A DNA stretch of 64,000 nt from Chryseobacterium sp. MYb264. Its GTDB lineage: Bacteria; Bacteroidota; Bacteroidia; Flavobacteriales; Weeksellaceae. The stretch lies in contig NZ_CP142422.1 of assembly GCF_035974275.1 (NCBI RefSeq), positions 2,604,001 through 2,668,000 on the forward strand, in the 5' to 3' direction. Of the stretch, positions 29,843 through 38,251 are shown in pieces. Each line of letters begins with the position of its first letter. The first letter of the stretch is position 1. The notes beneath the pieces are model-generated. The model was not told where the DNA came from and ran no database searches. It saw only the letters and a program-made list of their open reading frames with translations. The position numbers were made by a program, and so were the translations under genes.

Positions 29843-30856
29843 ATGCAAGAAAATTTTTCTCTAAAACCGTTTAACACTTTTGGTGTAGAAGCAAAGACCA
29901 AGTATTTCACTGAAGTTCATACTGTTGATGAATTAAAAATTGCAATTAACTTCTCAAAATCAAAAAATCTGCCACTGCTTTTTTTAGGAGGCGGAAGCAA
30001 TATTCTGTTGACGAAAGATTTTGACGGACTTGCCGTAAAGTTACATTTAAAAGGTTTTACCGAAGAATTTATCGGGGAAAATACAATCTGGCTTACTGCA
30101 AAAGCGGGTGAAAACTGGCATGAATTCGTATTGTACTGTTTAAGTAAAAACTACGGAGGATTAGAAAACCTTTCTCTTATTCCGGGGAATGTAGGGACAT
30201 CACCAATGCAGAATATCGGAGCGTACGGAACGGAGATCAAGGATATTTTTGTACAATGCCATGTACTGGATCTTCATACCTTGGAAGTTAAAAATTTTAA
30301 CCTTGAGGAGTGTAAGTTTGGCTACAGGGATTCTATTTTCAAACAGGAAGGAAAAGGAAGATATGTAATTCTGGATGTTACCTTTAAACTAACAACTGAA
30401 AATCATCATATTAAAACCGAATATGGCGCCATACAATCTGAACTGGAAAAATCGGGTATTGAAAATCCTACGATTCAGGATGTTTCAAAAGCCGTAATTG
30501 CTATCCGACAAAGTAAACTTCCGGATCCTAAAGAAATTGGAAATGCAGGAAGCTTCTTTAAAAACCCCACCATTCCTTTACGTCAGTTCAAAGAATTACA
30601 GCAAAAATTCGAAAATATTCAGGGGTATCCGAATGGAGATTTTGTAAAAGTTCCTGCCGGATGGCTCATTGAGCAGTCAGGCTGGAAAGGAAAGCAGATC
30701 GGAAACGTGGCTTCTCACCAACTTCAGGCCTTAGTCATCGTGAACGCAACCGGAAATGCAACCGGAAAAGAAATTTTTGACTTTTCAACACAAATCATCC
30801 AATCGGTGAAAGAAAAGTACGGGATAGAACTTGAAAGAGAGGTGAATATTATATAG
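29843..30856 (+). CDS. murB: UDP-N-acetylenolpyruvoylglucosamine reductase MurB
   Basis: MurB reduces the enolpyruvyl group added by MurA, using NADPH and bound FAD, to give UDP-MurNAc. The 337-residue type I enzyme has the FAD motif LGGGSNILL, the LIPGNVGTSPMQNIGAYG segment and CKFGYRDSIFK. The catalytic Ser is in EIGNAGSFFKNP, and the C-terminal domain carries the Glu near ELEREV. The gene ends the aminotransferase-lipoprotein-murB operon. Confidence 0.95.
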   Translation: MQENFSLKPFNTFGVEAKTKYFTEVHTVDELKIAINFSKSKNLPLLFLGGGSNILLTKDFDGLAVKLHLKGFTEEFIGENTIWLTAKAGENWHEFVLYCLSKNYGGLENLSLIPGNVGTSPMQNIGAYGTEIKDIFVQCHVLDLHTLEVKNFNLEECKFGYRDSIFKQEGKGRYVILDVTFKLTTENHHIKTEYGAIQSELEKSGIENPTIQDVSKAVIAIRQSKLPDPKEIGNAGSFFKNPTIPLRQFKELQQKFENIQGYPNGDFVKVPAGWLIEQSGWKGKQIGNVASHQLQALVIVNATGNATGKEIFDFSTQIIQSVKEKYGIELEREVNII

Positions 30857-31031
30857 CACATAAAATATTTCTTTTAATTTCCATTCCTTTATTATTTTGG
30901 CAAAATCTTAAACTTTCTAAAAAAATTTCTTTGTATTCATTTCTAGTAAAAACATCCAGCCAACCTACAACAGCAAAACTTATGAAATATAATCCTTCAG
31001 GATTGTGAAACTTATAATTACGACTCATCAA
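30849..31031 (-). pseudogene. Truncated REP-associated tyrosine transposase
   Basis: About 53 residues (MSRNYKFHNPEGLYFISFAV to KGMEI) match the N-terminus of Bacteroidota REP-associated, IS200-like transposases. Full proteins have roughly 150-190 residues. The catalytic histidine pair and tyrosine are missing, and the frame ends within the murB 3' end, so the copy is dead. It marks the left border of the decayed region 30.85-33.38 kb. Confidence 0.6.
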
Positions 31032-31083
31032 TCATGTTTTTATAAAGATAAAAAACTTTTTAAGAAATTATTGGATAATAAAA

Positions 31084-31577
31084 ATGCCACACGAAAGCAT
31101 TCGTACGACAGTGTGGGTATATTGGAGAGCATTAATAGGTGGTGAAACAACCATGTTTGAATACATTAATCAGTTACCCATCACCAGCGATGAATACCAC
31201 TTGACAAGATATGCCATTTCTGATGGGGCATGGCATATATCTAACACTCTAATCTATTCTATATCAGGCGGAATTACACAGGAAAAAAAAGCAAATTCTA
31301 ACATTATGGCAAACCAACCATCTTCAAAAGAGGTAATCGATACGGCTAACCAAAATGATTTATTCGTTTTCTTTAATAATTATAAAGATACTCAAGGTGA
31401 AATACATCTGGTCAATTTTCAAATGGCAGATCTGAAAAAATAATGAATCTAAACATTAAAGACAACAAAACTTCACAAAACTGGACATTCCCAGCACACT
31501 ATCTTCCAGGAGTATACGCATATAAAGTTATATTCAATGATGGTACAATAAAATCAGGCAAAGTAATTAAAAAATAA
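31084..31577 (+). pseudogene. Frameshifted gene with a T9SS type A tail
   Basis: A 119-codon frame (31084-31443) ends in ADLKK and a stop. A second frame from 31443 encodes 44 residues ending YLPGVYAYKVIFNDGTIKSG and then KVIKK, a typical type A sorting tail. Adding one A to the A-run at 31435-31440 would join them (ADLKKIMNLNIKDN), which restores a normal sorting domain. The upstream part (MPHESIRTT to SGGIT) matches nothing I recognise and has no signal peptide, so the gene may also be 5'-truncated. A sequencing error in the homopolymer is an alternative. Confidence 0.55.
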
Positions 31578-31600
31578 ATTCAACAAAATAAATACAATAC

Positions 31601-31627
31601 AGCAGCGAATAATTTTGCTGCTTTTTG
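31601..31627 (+). terminator. Rho-independent terminator
   Basis: AGCAGC pairs with GCTGCT over an AT-rich loop, followed by five T. It lies just after the T9SS-tail fragment. The rest of 31578-31900 shows no gene. Confidence 0.6.
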
Positions 31628-31900
31628 ATTGAAATTAACTGAACACAACGAAGATTTATAAAATTTCAAGACCCGAAAAAGTCATATTCCATAGGCCTTT
31701 ATAAAACTTTAACATAAAAAAAAATCACTAAACACTGAGGTAAAATCAAGTTATTTTTATGATTATTATAAGATATCCTTCGTTACCCCTCTTAAAATTA
31801 AATAATTCACTCTCATAAACCCATATTCTTCCATAATATCTAATATACCCTGAGTTCCAAAATTTAACAATATTATCTAAGTACTTACATATGAATTAGT

Positions 31901-31908
31901 TATTTTTG
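31901..31908 (+). promoter_or_regulatory. -7 element of the small gene at 31923
   Basis: TATTTTTG matches TAnnTTTG and lies 15 nt before the ATG at 31923. Confidence 0.45.
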
Positions 31909-31922
31909 CACAAACTAATTTC

Positions 31923-32201
31923 ATGACATACAACGATGCCTTAAGACATAAAAAACAATTCCTGAGAGACTCAAGTACCTTTACAAAATCATTGTATCAC
32001 TGTTTGATTACGCCGGCTATTCCTGAAGAATCTCAAAAATACATCAGTCTATTTACCAGTTCGCCTTCTTCCTATATTGATGAAAGCTGCAAACTACACT
32101 GTACCAATGCTGAGTTCAAAGTAGTAGTATTACCAAAAAAAAATATTTCATCTGCCAATCAGACCAAAGAAGCAGAAATGAGCACTTTGGAACAACCATA
32201 A
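31923..32201 (+). CDS. Hypothetical small protein
   Basis: This 92-residue frame has a plausible promoter box just upstream. Its N-terminus (MTYNDALRHKKQFLRDSSTF) looks like a soluble helical protein. I recognise no family; two cysteines (CKLHC) occur near the middle. It lies in a region of decayed genes and repeats and could be a fragment of a longer gene, but the promoter and the clean ATG favour a real gene. Confidence 0.45.
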   Translation: MTYNDALRHKKQFLRDSSTFTKSLYHCLITPAIPEESQKYISLFTSSPSSYIDESCKLHCTNAEFKVVVLPKKNISSANQTKEAEMSTLEQP

Positions 32202-32509
32202 TACGTACATGAAGATGATTATCCTTTTAACTACCCTGTTTTTTAAGGATAATCGGATCCAATACAAAACCTGGCGAGTAAGAGCAAAAAGTTTGTCAGC
32301 ACCATATAGGCTTGAGCACCGTATTAGAAAACAAAACGAGAACAATTCGGATCAAGTACAAAGTTGGGGACTATGCAAAAAAGTTTAGATAATGCAGGAT
32401 GAAATTTTTTGCTCTCGCAGATTTTGCAAATAATGCAGATTCTTTTCCTTACACTTTACATATTGAACACCAAAGTTTAAGCAATATAAAATCGGCATCA
32501 TCATAAGTG

Positions 32510-32870
32510 AAAATCTGTGGGAAATAAAATTCGTGCATTTGTGGCCACAATATGCAGCCCTCCATTTTATCAAAGATAAAATCCTTGCGTCTTAAAAACA
32601 TAAAGCATTAAAAAATATCTTTGCGCCTTTGCGAAAAACCAACAAGGAGAGCAACATCTGTAAAAATCTGCGCGATCTTTTGGAAATAAAAAATTCGTGC
32701 ATTCGTGGCCATAATATGCATACCTCCATTTTATCAAAGATAAAATCCTTGCGCCTTAAAAACATAAAGCATTAAAAAATATCTTTGCGACTTTGCGAAA
32801 AGCCAACAGAGACAGCAGCATTTGTGATCTGTGGGAAATAAAAATATTCGTGCATTCGTGGCAAAAAATA
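32510..32870. repeat. Tandem copies of a dispersed intergenic repeat
   Basis: A unit of about 155-160 bp is present twice in full (from about 32510 and 32663) and once in part (about 32825-32870). Shared words include ATTCGTGCATT, CCATTTTATCAAAGATAAAA and TCTTTGCG. The unit contains a palindrome around TTTTATCAAAGATAAAA and no open frame. Related words appear at 32395-32445, 42653-42720 and 51198-51240. The whole gap 32202-33389 holds only these repeats and gene fragments. Confidence 0.65.
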
Positions 32871-32981
32871 CATCTAAACAATTTCTCCCCAAGTTTTGAA
32901 ACTGATTCAACAATTCTTCATTTTCTTTTTAACACGATTGATCGGTATGGATTTAGCTCTCATTTTAAATATTTCCGGTAA

Positions 32982-33146
32982 CAACAGCATTCTACTCAGC
33001 AAATACCAGCAATACTTAAAGGCTTAATAATAAAATTCAAAGCCTTCCCCTTTGAATATAAGTCCGGAAATTTTTATGATGATGATGACAGGTTTGAAGT
33101 TTCACAAAACGAATTTCCTCCGATTCAGATTGAATTAATTTTATAA
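32982..33146 (+). pseudogene. C-terminal gene fragment
   Basis: A frame without start codon encodes about 54 residues that include KAFPFEYKSGNFYDDDDRFE and end IQIELIL. The composition and acidic run look like real protein, but no N-terminus is present because stops precede it. It is probably the remnant of a deleted gene; no family is recognised. Confidence 0.3.
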
Positions 33147-33389
33147 TTGAGATAAAACTGTTCCAATTATAAAAGACCGTAAAAAATGAAGCTACCTTCT
33201 CGCCAAGTTTTGAGATTGAACCTGAATACCCCCTTCAAAGAATGCTTACATAAAGCAATCCAAAGGACTTTTTTTAAGATTCCGCTATAAAATTCCCTTC
33301 ATTTATAAATTGTTTATATTAAATAGCAATCAAGTCTCATTTAATTACTAATTTAGATTTAAATATTAACATTTAACAATTGGTGAGAC

Positions 33390-34193
33390 ATGAAAATTGC
33401 TATTCTTGGAGCCGGAAATATGGGGCTTTCTTTCTCAAAATCTTTTCTGAAATATGAATTGGTAAAACCAGAAAACCTTCATTTAATTACAAGAAGTGAA
33501 GAAAAAATCTCCAAAATATCGTCTGAATTTCCACAGTCCCAAATTTCAACCTTTGAACAGGTAAAAGCTATTGATGCAGATCTTATCATCATTGCTGTAA
33601 AACCTCAGGACTTTAAGAAGATAGCTGAAAATATTCGTTTTTCTTTACAAGAAGATCAAATGGTTTTATCAATTATGGCGGGAATAAAGATTGAGAAAAT
33701 TAAGAGGTTGCTTAACCACGCATTGGTGGTAAGAGCTATGCCCAACTCTCCTACTCTTTTGGGTATGGGTATTACAGGATACACTGCCGCAGAAGGTATT
33801 TCTTTCAATCGCCTGATCAATATCGAACGATTGCTCAACTCAACCGGGCGATCCGTTTATCTTGAAAATGAAGAATTGCTGGATGGTGTTACTGCCCTTT
33901 CAGGAAGCGGACCTGCCTATTTTTATTATATTGTTGATGCCATGATAAAAGCCGGTGTCGAGATGGGAATTGATGAGAATTTATCTAAACTTTTTGTGAA
34001 ACAAACCATGCTGGGGGCTTATCATTTAATTAATAATTCTGAGAAAAACTTAGAAGAATTAATTAAAGACGTTGCCTCAAAAGGGGGAACCACAGAAGCT
34101 GCTTTAAAAACTTTTAATCAGAATAATTTTAAGGATATTTTAAAAGAAGGAATTCTTAATGCGGAAAAAAGAGCGAAGGAATTGAATGGATAA
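33390..34193 (+). CDS. proC: Pyrroline-5-carboxylate reductase
   Basis: ProC reduces pyrroline-5-carboxylate to proline with NAD(P)H, the last step of proline synthesis, in the cytoplasm. The 267-residue protein has the Rossmann motif GAGNMGLSFS at its start. It also has VKPQDF and VRAMPNSPTLLGMG, and the C-terminal dimer domain with the signature TALSGSGPAYFYYIVDAMI and KGGTTEAAL. The length is standard. It is a single gene after the decayed region. Confidence 0.96.
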   Translation: MKIAILGAGNMGLSFSKSFLKYELVKPENLHLITRSEEKISKISSEFPQSQISTFEQVKAIDADLIIIAVKPQDFKKIAENIRFSLQEDQMVLSIMAGIKIEKIKRLLNHALVVRAMPNSPTLLGMGITGYTAAEGISFNRLINIERLLNSTGRSVYLENEELLDGVTALSGSGPAYFYYIVDAMIKAGVEMGIDENLSKLFVKQTMLGAYHLINNSEKNLEELIKDVASKGGTTEAALKTFNQNNFKDILKEGILNAEKRAKELNG

Positions 34194-34316
34194 CTGTTTG
34201 CAGCAGATCACTACTCATTAAGAGCTTTTGTCACCAGGCTCTCTTTCCATGGTATTTCTGAAATCGTTATTACAGCCCTTGGAGTCTATGTAAATATTAA
34301 ACCGACTCTTTATCAT

Positions 34317-34742
34317 TTAAAAAATAAATGCCGAAAATCTTCTCTCCAATAACCGTTTAACAAAATATCCAATACAAACCCCTGATGTATTTAGAATAAT
34401 ATCATCCACTTCAAAAATTCCCATCCTGGTAAAATACTGTAAAGCCTCTACAATAATAATAGCAGATAAAAAATGGAAGACTAATGTTGTCGGATCTTCA
34501 ATTTTAGGAAAAATCCAGCCCAGAAATCCATAAGGAATAAACATCACAATATTCCCCAATATAATAGTAATAATCGTTTGAAGGCGGATCGTATTTTCAA
34601 TAAACATTAAGGTGGAAAAAAAAGGTGTTAACCTGATTATATTATCGTCAAACTGAGTTCTGCCAAACCCCAGAAGCATGAGATACAGCAACAGCAAAGT
34701 GTAGGGAACGATTATGACTTTATAAATTTTCTTTATCATCAA
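34317..34742 (-). CDS. VanZ-like membrane protein
   Basis: This 141-residue protein has four membrane segments and fits the VanZ-like family: an early GFGRTQFDDNIIRLTPF loop, the GNIVMFIPYGFLGWIFP segment and the acidic FEVDDIILNTSGVCIGY segment. Family members are of unclear function; VanZ itself gives low-level teicoplanin resistance, which should not be assumed here. It is divergent from lnt with 52 bp between starts. Confidence 0.8.
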   Translation of the reverse strand: MMIKKIYKVIIVPYTLLLLYLMLLGFGRTQFDDNIIRLTPFFSTLMFIENTIRLQTIITIILGNIVMFIPYGFLGWIFPKIEDPTTLVFHFLSAIIIVEALQYFTRMGIFEVDDIILNTSGVCIGYFVKRLLERRFSAFIF

Positions 34743-34794
34743 TTACAAAGATATTCATTTCAAAAACATTAAATTTGTGTGTTAAATCAATTTA

Positions 34795-36438
34795 ATGAAG
34801 TACGTTTTACTTACGCTTATTTCAGCGATGTTATTATCCGTTTCGTGGCCCACTTACGGAATTCCGTTTTTTATATTCTTTGCTCTTGTTCCCTTATTAA
34901 TGATGGAGCATGGGGTCTCAAAATTTTCAAATTACAACAGGAAAAGCTGGGTAGTTTTCGGGCTCTCCTATGTATGCTTTGTGATTTGGAATGTGGTAAC
35001 TACCGGATGGCTGTATGGTTCCAAAAACCCGGATGGAAGCCATTCTCTTATGGCCGTATTATTTCCTGTTCTGGTTAATTCTTTCTTATATTCCTTAGTA
35101 TTCCAGTGCTATCACTGGTATAAAAATGCACAAGGCACCTATTGGGGATTAGGATTTTTCATTGCTATCTGGATGAGTTTTGAAAAATTTCACCTCAACT
35201 GGGAGCTTACCTGGCCCTGGCTGAACTTAGGAAACGTATTTTCAGAATACCCAAAATTTGTGCAATGGTATGACACGCTGGGTGCCACAGGCGGAAGTTT
35301 CTGGATCCTGCTGGTTAACATTCTGATATTTTATATGGTGAGAACCTGGGAAGCCGGCAGGAAAAGAAAGGATCTGATTAAAAACAGCCTGATGGTATTA
35401 GGTTTAATTATCTTTCCTATGATAATTTCCTTTATTAAATACAATAACTTCAACGAAAAACCGGTCGGCCAGGTCAATGTACTGATGCTTCAGCCGGATC
35501 TTAATCCGTATGGAGAAAAATATTCCAAAGACAGTTTAACGATTTTAAATGACCTTTTAACACTTGCTGATAACAATGCGAAAGGAAAAATTGACTATTT
35601 TATTGCTCCCGAAACGGCAATTCCCGGAAGAGGATCAATTTCCGAAACGGCTTTTGAAAAGAGCCTGCTTTTAAACAACATCAAAAATTTTCTTTCAAAA
35701 CATCCCGGCTCTGTTTTCGAAACAGGAATTTCTTCGCATAAATTCTATCTGAATAAAGAAAATTTACCCGCTGAAGCATATCAACTCAATCAGGGACTTT
35801 GGGTAGAAAGCTTCAACTCAGCAGTTCAGCTAATACCGGATCATAAAGTGGAGGTCTATCACAAAGGAAAGCTGGTACCGGGTGTTGAAATATTCCCCTA
35901 TATGAGCGTTTTAAAACCACTTTTAGGAGATGCAATGCTTAATCTGGGCGGCACGGTAGCCTCACTGGGAACCGATAAAGAGCGCATTGCTTTTTCCAAT
36001 CCTTATAACAAAGGAAAATATGCCCCGATTATCTGCTATGAAAGTATATATGGGGAATTCACGACAGATTATGTAAAAAAAGGAGCCAATTTTCTAGGAA
36101 TTATGACTAACGATTCCTGGTGGGGCGTAACAGAAGGACATAAGCAACTTTTATCCTACGCCAGACTAAGGGCTATTGAAACAAGAAGAGAAATTGCAAG
36201 AGCTGCCAACAGTGGTATTTCAGCACATATCAATGCGAAAGGGGAGATTGTGGAGGATACCTTTTATGGAGATAAAACCGCACTATTTGCCAAAGTAAAC
36301 CTGTATGAAGGGATGACCTTTTATGCGCGAGCCGGTGATTTGTTATCACGTTTTTCAATGTTTGCACTAGGCTTCTTAGTTTTCTATTATTTAATTAAAA
36401 GAGTTCAGAACAGAAAAAAGCAAGGCCAGACATCCTGA
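34795..36438 (+). CDS. lnt: Apolipoprotein N-acyltransferase
   Basis: Lnt adds the third acyl chain to the N-terminal cysteine of lipoproteins in the inner membrane. The 547-residue protein has six to seven N-terminal membrane segments, then a nitrilase-fold domain (about 220-500) and a last C-terminal helix. The Glu-Lys-Cys triad is visible as PETAIPG, YHKGKLVPGVE and ICYESIYGEF. Many lipoproteins are encoded in this window. Terminal alternatives are unlikely given the triad. Confidence 0.93.
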   Translation: MKYVLLTLISAMLLSVSWPTYGIPFFIFFALVPLLMMEHGVSKFSNYNRKSWVVFGLSYVCFVIWNVVTTGWLYGSKNPDGSHSLMAVLFPVLVNSFLYSLVFQCYHWYKNAQGTYWGLGFFIAIWMSFEKFHLNWELTWPWLNLGNVFSEYPKFVQWYDTLGATGGSFWILLVNILIFYMVRTWEAGRKRKDLIKNSLMVLGLIIFPMIISFIKYNNFNEKPVGQVNVLMLQPDLNPYGEKYSKDSLTILNDLLTLADNNAKGKIDYFIAPETAIPGRGSISETAFEKSLLLNNIKNFLSKHPGSVFETGISSHKFYLNKENLPAEAYQLNQGLWVESFNSAVQLIPDHKVEVYHKGKLVPGVEIFPYMSVLKPLLGDAMLNLGGTVASLGTDKERIAFSNPYNKGKYAPIICYESIYGEFTTDYVKKGANFLGIMTNDSWWGVTEGHKQLLSYARLRAIETRREIARAANSGISAHINAKGEIVEDTFYGDKTALFAKVNLYEGMTFYARAGDLLSRFSMFALGFLVFYYLIKRVQNRKKQGQTS

Positions 36439-36612
36439 TGAAAAAGAAGCGAAATATACGAATGGGGGCACTTTTTCTTTCCCGCAGATAGCAGGTTTTC
36501 GGAGACAATGTCACTTACTTGTACAGGTACACGTAAAAAGAACCAATTGATAAGAAGCTAAGGTTACCTCAAATACCAAAATTATCTCGCTGAAGCATTT
36601 TTTCTCTCAAAA

Positions 36613-36647
36613 AATAAAAATAGGCTGCCCTTTTGGACAGCCTATTA
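36613..36647 (-). terminator. Rho-independent terminator of sucC
   Basis: AATAGGCTG and CAGCCTATT form the stem with a short AAAAG-type loop, and on the minus strand a T-rich run follows. Confidence 0.8.
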
Positions 36648-36671
36648 TCTTTTTTATCTAAAATTTTAGTC

Positions 36672-37862
36672 TTATGCCAAAACTTCTTTTACTTTGTTTG
36701 CAGCTTCTTCTAAAGTAATTGCAGAGTGAATTGGTAATCCAGCCTCGTCAATTAATTTTTTAGCTTCTACAGCGTTAGTTCCCTGTAATCTTACGATCAA
36801 TGGAACAGGAAGACTTCCCATTGCGTGGTAAGCATCTACAACACCCTGAGCAACTCTGTCACATCTTACGATACCTCCGAAGATATTGATCAAGATTGCT
36901 TTTACGTTTTGATCTCTAAGGATGATTTCGAAAGCAGTTTTTACTCTTGCAGCATCAGCAGTACCTCCAACGTCCAGGAAGTTTGCAGGGTTACCACCAG
37001 ATAATTTGATGATATCCATAGTTGCCATTGCAAGACCAGCTCCGTTTACCATACAAGCAACGTTACCATCTAGTTTTACGAAGTTAAGACCAGCTTCACC
37101 AGCTTCAACATCCAAAGGATCTTCTTCTCTTGTATCTCTAAGCTCAGCAAGATCTTTGTGACGGAACAATGAGTTACCATCCAAAGTTACTTTAGCATCT
37201 ACAGCGATAATTTTGTTATCAGAAGTCTTCAACACAGGGTTGATTTCGAAAAGAGAAGCATCGATACCTACATAAGCATTGTAAAGAGATGAGATAAATT
37301 TCACAAATTCTTTGAATGCATTCCCTTCAAGACCTAGGTTGAAAGCAATTTTTCTAGCCTGGAAACCCTGAAGACCCAAAGCAGGATCAATTAATTCATT
37401 GTGGATCAAGTGAGGAGTTACTTCCGCAACGTGCTCAATATCCATACCACCTTCAGTAGAATATACAATCGTATTTTTACCTTCAGCTCTGTCTAAAAGA
37501 ATAGAAACATAAAATTCTTTAGTTTCAGTTTCACCAGGATAATATACATCCTCTGCAACCAATACAGAATTTACCAGCTTACCTTCAGCAGAAGTTTGTG
37601 GAGTTACCAACTGCATTCCGATGATGTTCTGAGCGTTTTCCTTAAGTTTATCCATGTTTGGAGAGAACTTTACACCACCACCTTTACCACGACCACCTGC
37701 GTGGATCTGAGCCTTTACTACCCACCCTTGAGCGCCAGTTTCAGCAGTTAGTTTTTCAGCAGCTGCTACAGCCTCGTCTACGTTATTGGCAACGTAACCA
37801 CGTTGGATAGCTACTCCGTACTTTGATAAAATCTCTTTTGATTGATACTCGTGAAGATTCAT
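36672..37862 (-). CDS. sucC: Succinate-CoA ligase beta subunit (ADP-forming)
   Basis: SucC is the ATP-grasp subunit of succinyl-CoA synthetase, which couples succinyl-CoA cleavage to ATP formation in the citric acid cycle. The 396-residue length is standard. It starts MNLHEYQSKEILSKYGV and has the glycine-rich HAGGRGKGGGVK nucleotide loop. FEINPVLKT and the C-terminal CoA-ligase half (FLDVGGTADAARV, NIFGGIVRCDRVAQG) complete it. The alpha subunit gene sucD is not adjacent, so the two subunits are encoded apart, as in other flavobacteria. A -7-like TAAATTTG lies at 37908-37901. Confidence 0.96.
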   Translation of the reverse strand: MNLHEYQSKEILSKYGVAIQRGYVANNVDEAVAAAEKLTAETGAQGWVVKAQIHAGGRGKGGGVKFSPNMDKLKENAQNIIGMQLVTPQTSAEGKLVNSVLVAEDVYYPGETETKEFYVSILLDRAEGKNTIVYSTEGGMDIEHVAEVTPHLIHNELIDPALGLQGFQARKIAFNLGLEGNAFKEFVKFISSLYNAYVGIDASLFEINPVLKTSDNKIIAVDAKVTLDGNSLFRHKDLAELRDTREEDPLDVEAGEAGLNFVKLDGNVACMVNGAGLAMATMDIIKLSGGNPANFLDVGGTADAARVKTAFEIILRDQNVKAILINIFGGIVRCDRVAQGVVDAYHAMGSLPVPLIVRLQGTNAVEAKKLIDEAGLPIHSAITLEEAANKVKEVLA

Positions 37863-38051
37863 ATTATTTTTATTATTTTATTTTAATAGTTAAAGGTTGA
37901 CAAATTTACTAAAAATGAACAAGGTTAAAAAGAAAATTATAGAACTTTTAACGCATTCATTCAGTTTCATCTTAATCTTATCCAAATTCCAAACACCGAA
38001 TCGGTGAATAACGCCGTAAAGATGGTAAAAAACCTTGAATAACAGCTTATA

Positions 38052-38119
38052 TTCTAATCACATTTTAATAGCATTCTAATCTAGATAAGAATAATCCCCA
38101 ATCTCATATTTTATCTTTG
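38052..38119 (+). promoter_or_regulatory. Response-regulator repeats and promoter of the ABC-HlyD-TolC operon
   Basis: TTCTAAT at 38052, TTTTAAT at 38063 and TTCTAAT at 38074 repeat at an exact 11-bp period. The -7 box TATCTTTG lies at 38112-38119, and no TTG is found at -33. The first repeat lies 60 bp before the -7 box, against 62 bp in the mgtC promoter. This is strong evidence for control by the same or a closely related OmpR-type regulator. The rest of 37863-38251 holds no gene. Confidence 0.7.
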
Positions 38120-38251
38120 TACCGCCGAAAAAACCACGGATCTTTTCAGAATTTCAGACAATTCAGAGATCACTAAAATCGGTATTCACACCTACCATTC
38201 ACAAAATAGCAATGAAGTATTTAAAAACATTTAAACTTACAACATAAGAAA

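Noticed and set aside
32510..32870. CRISPR array
   Set aside because: The repeats are long (about 155-160 bp) and have no short regular spacers or cas genes nearby.
32793..32981. 62-codon plus-strand frame after the tandem repeats
   Set aside because: It starts within the dispersed repeat, and its codons show no family match, so it is unlikely to be a gene.
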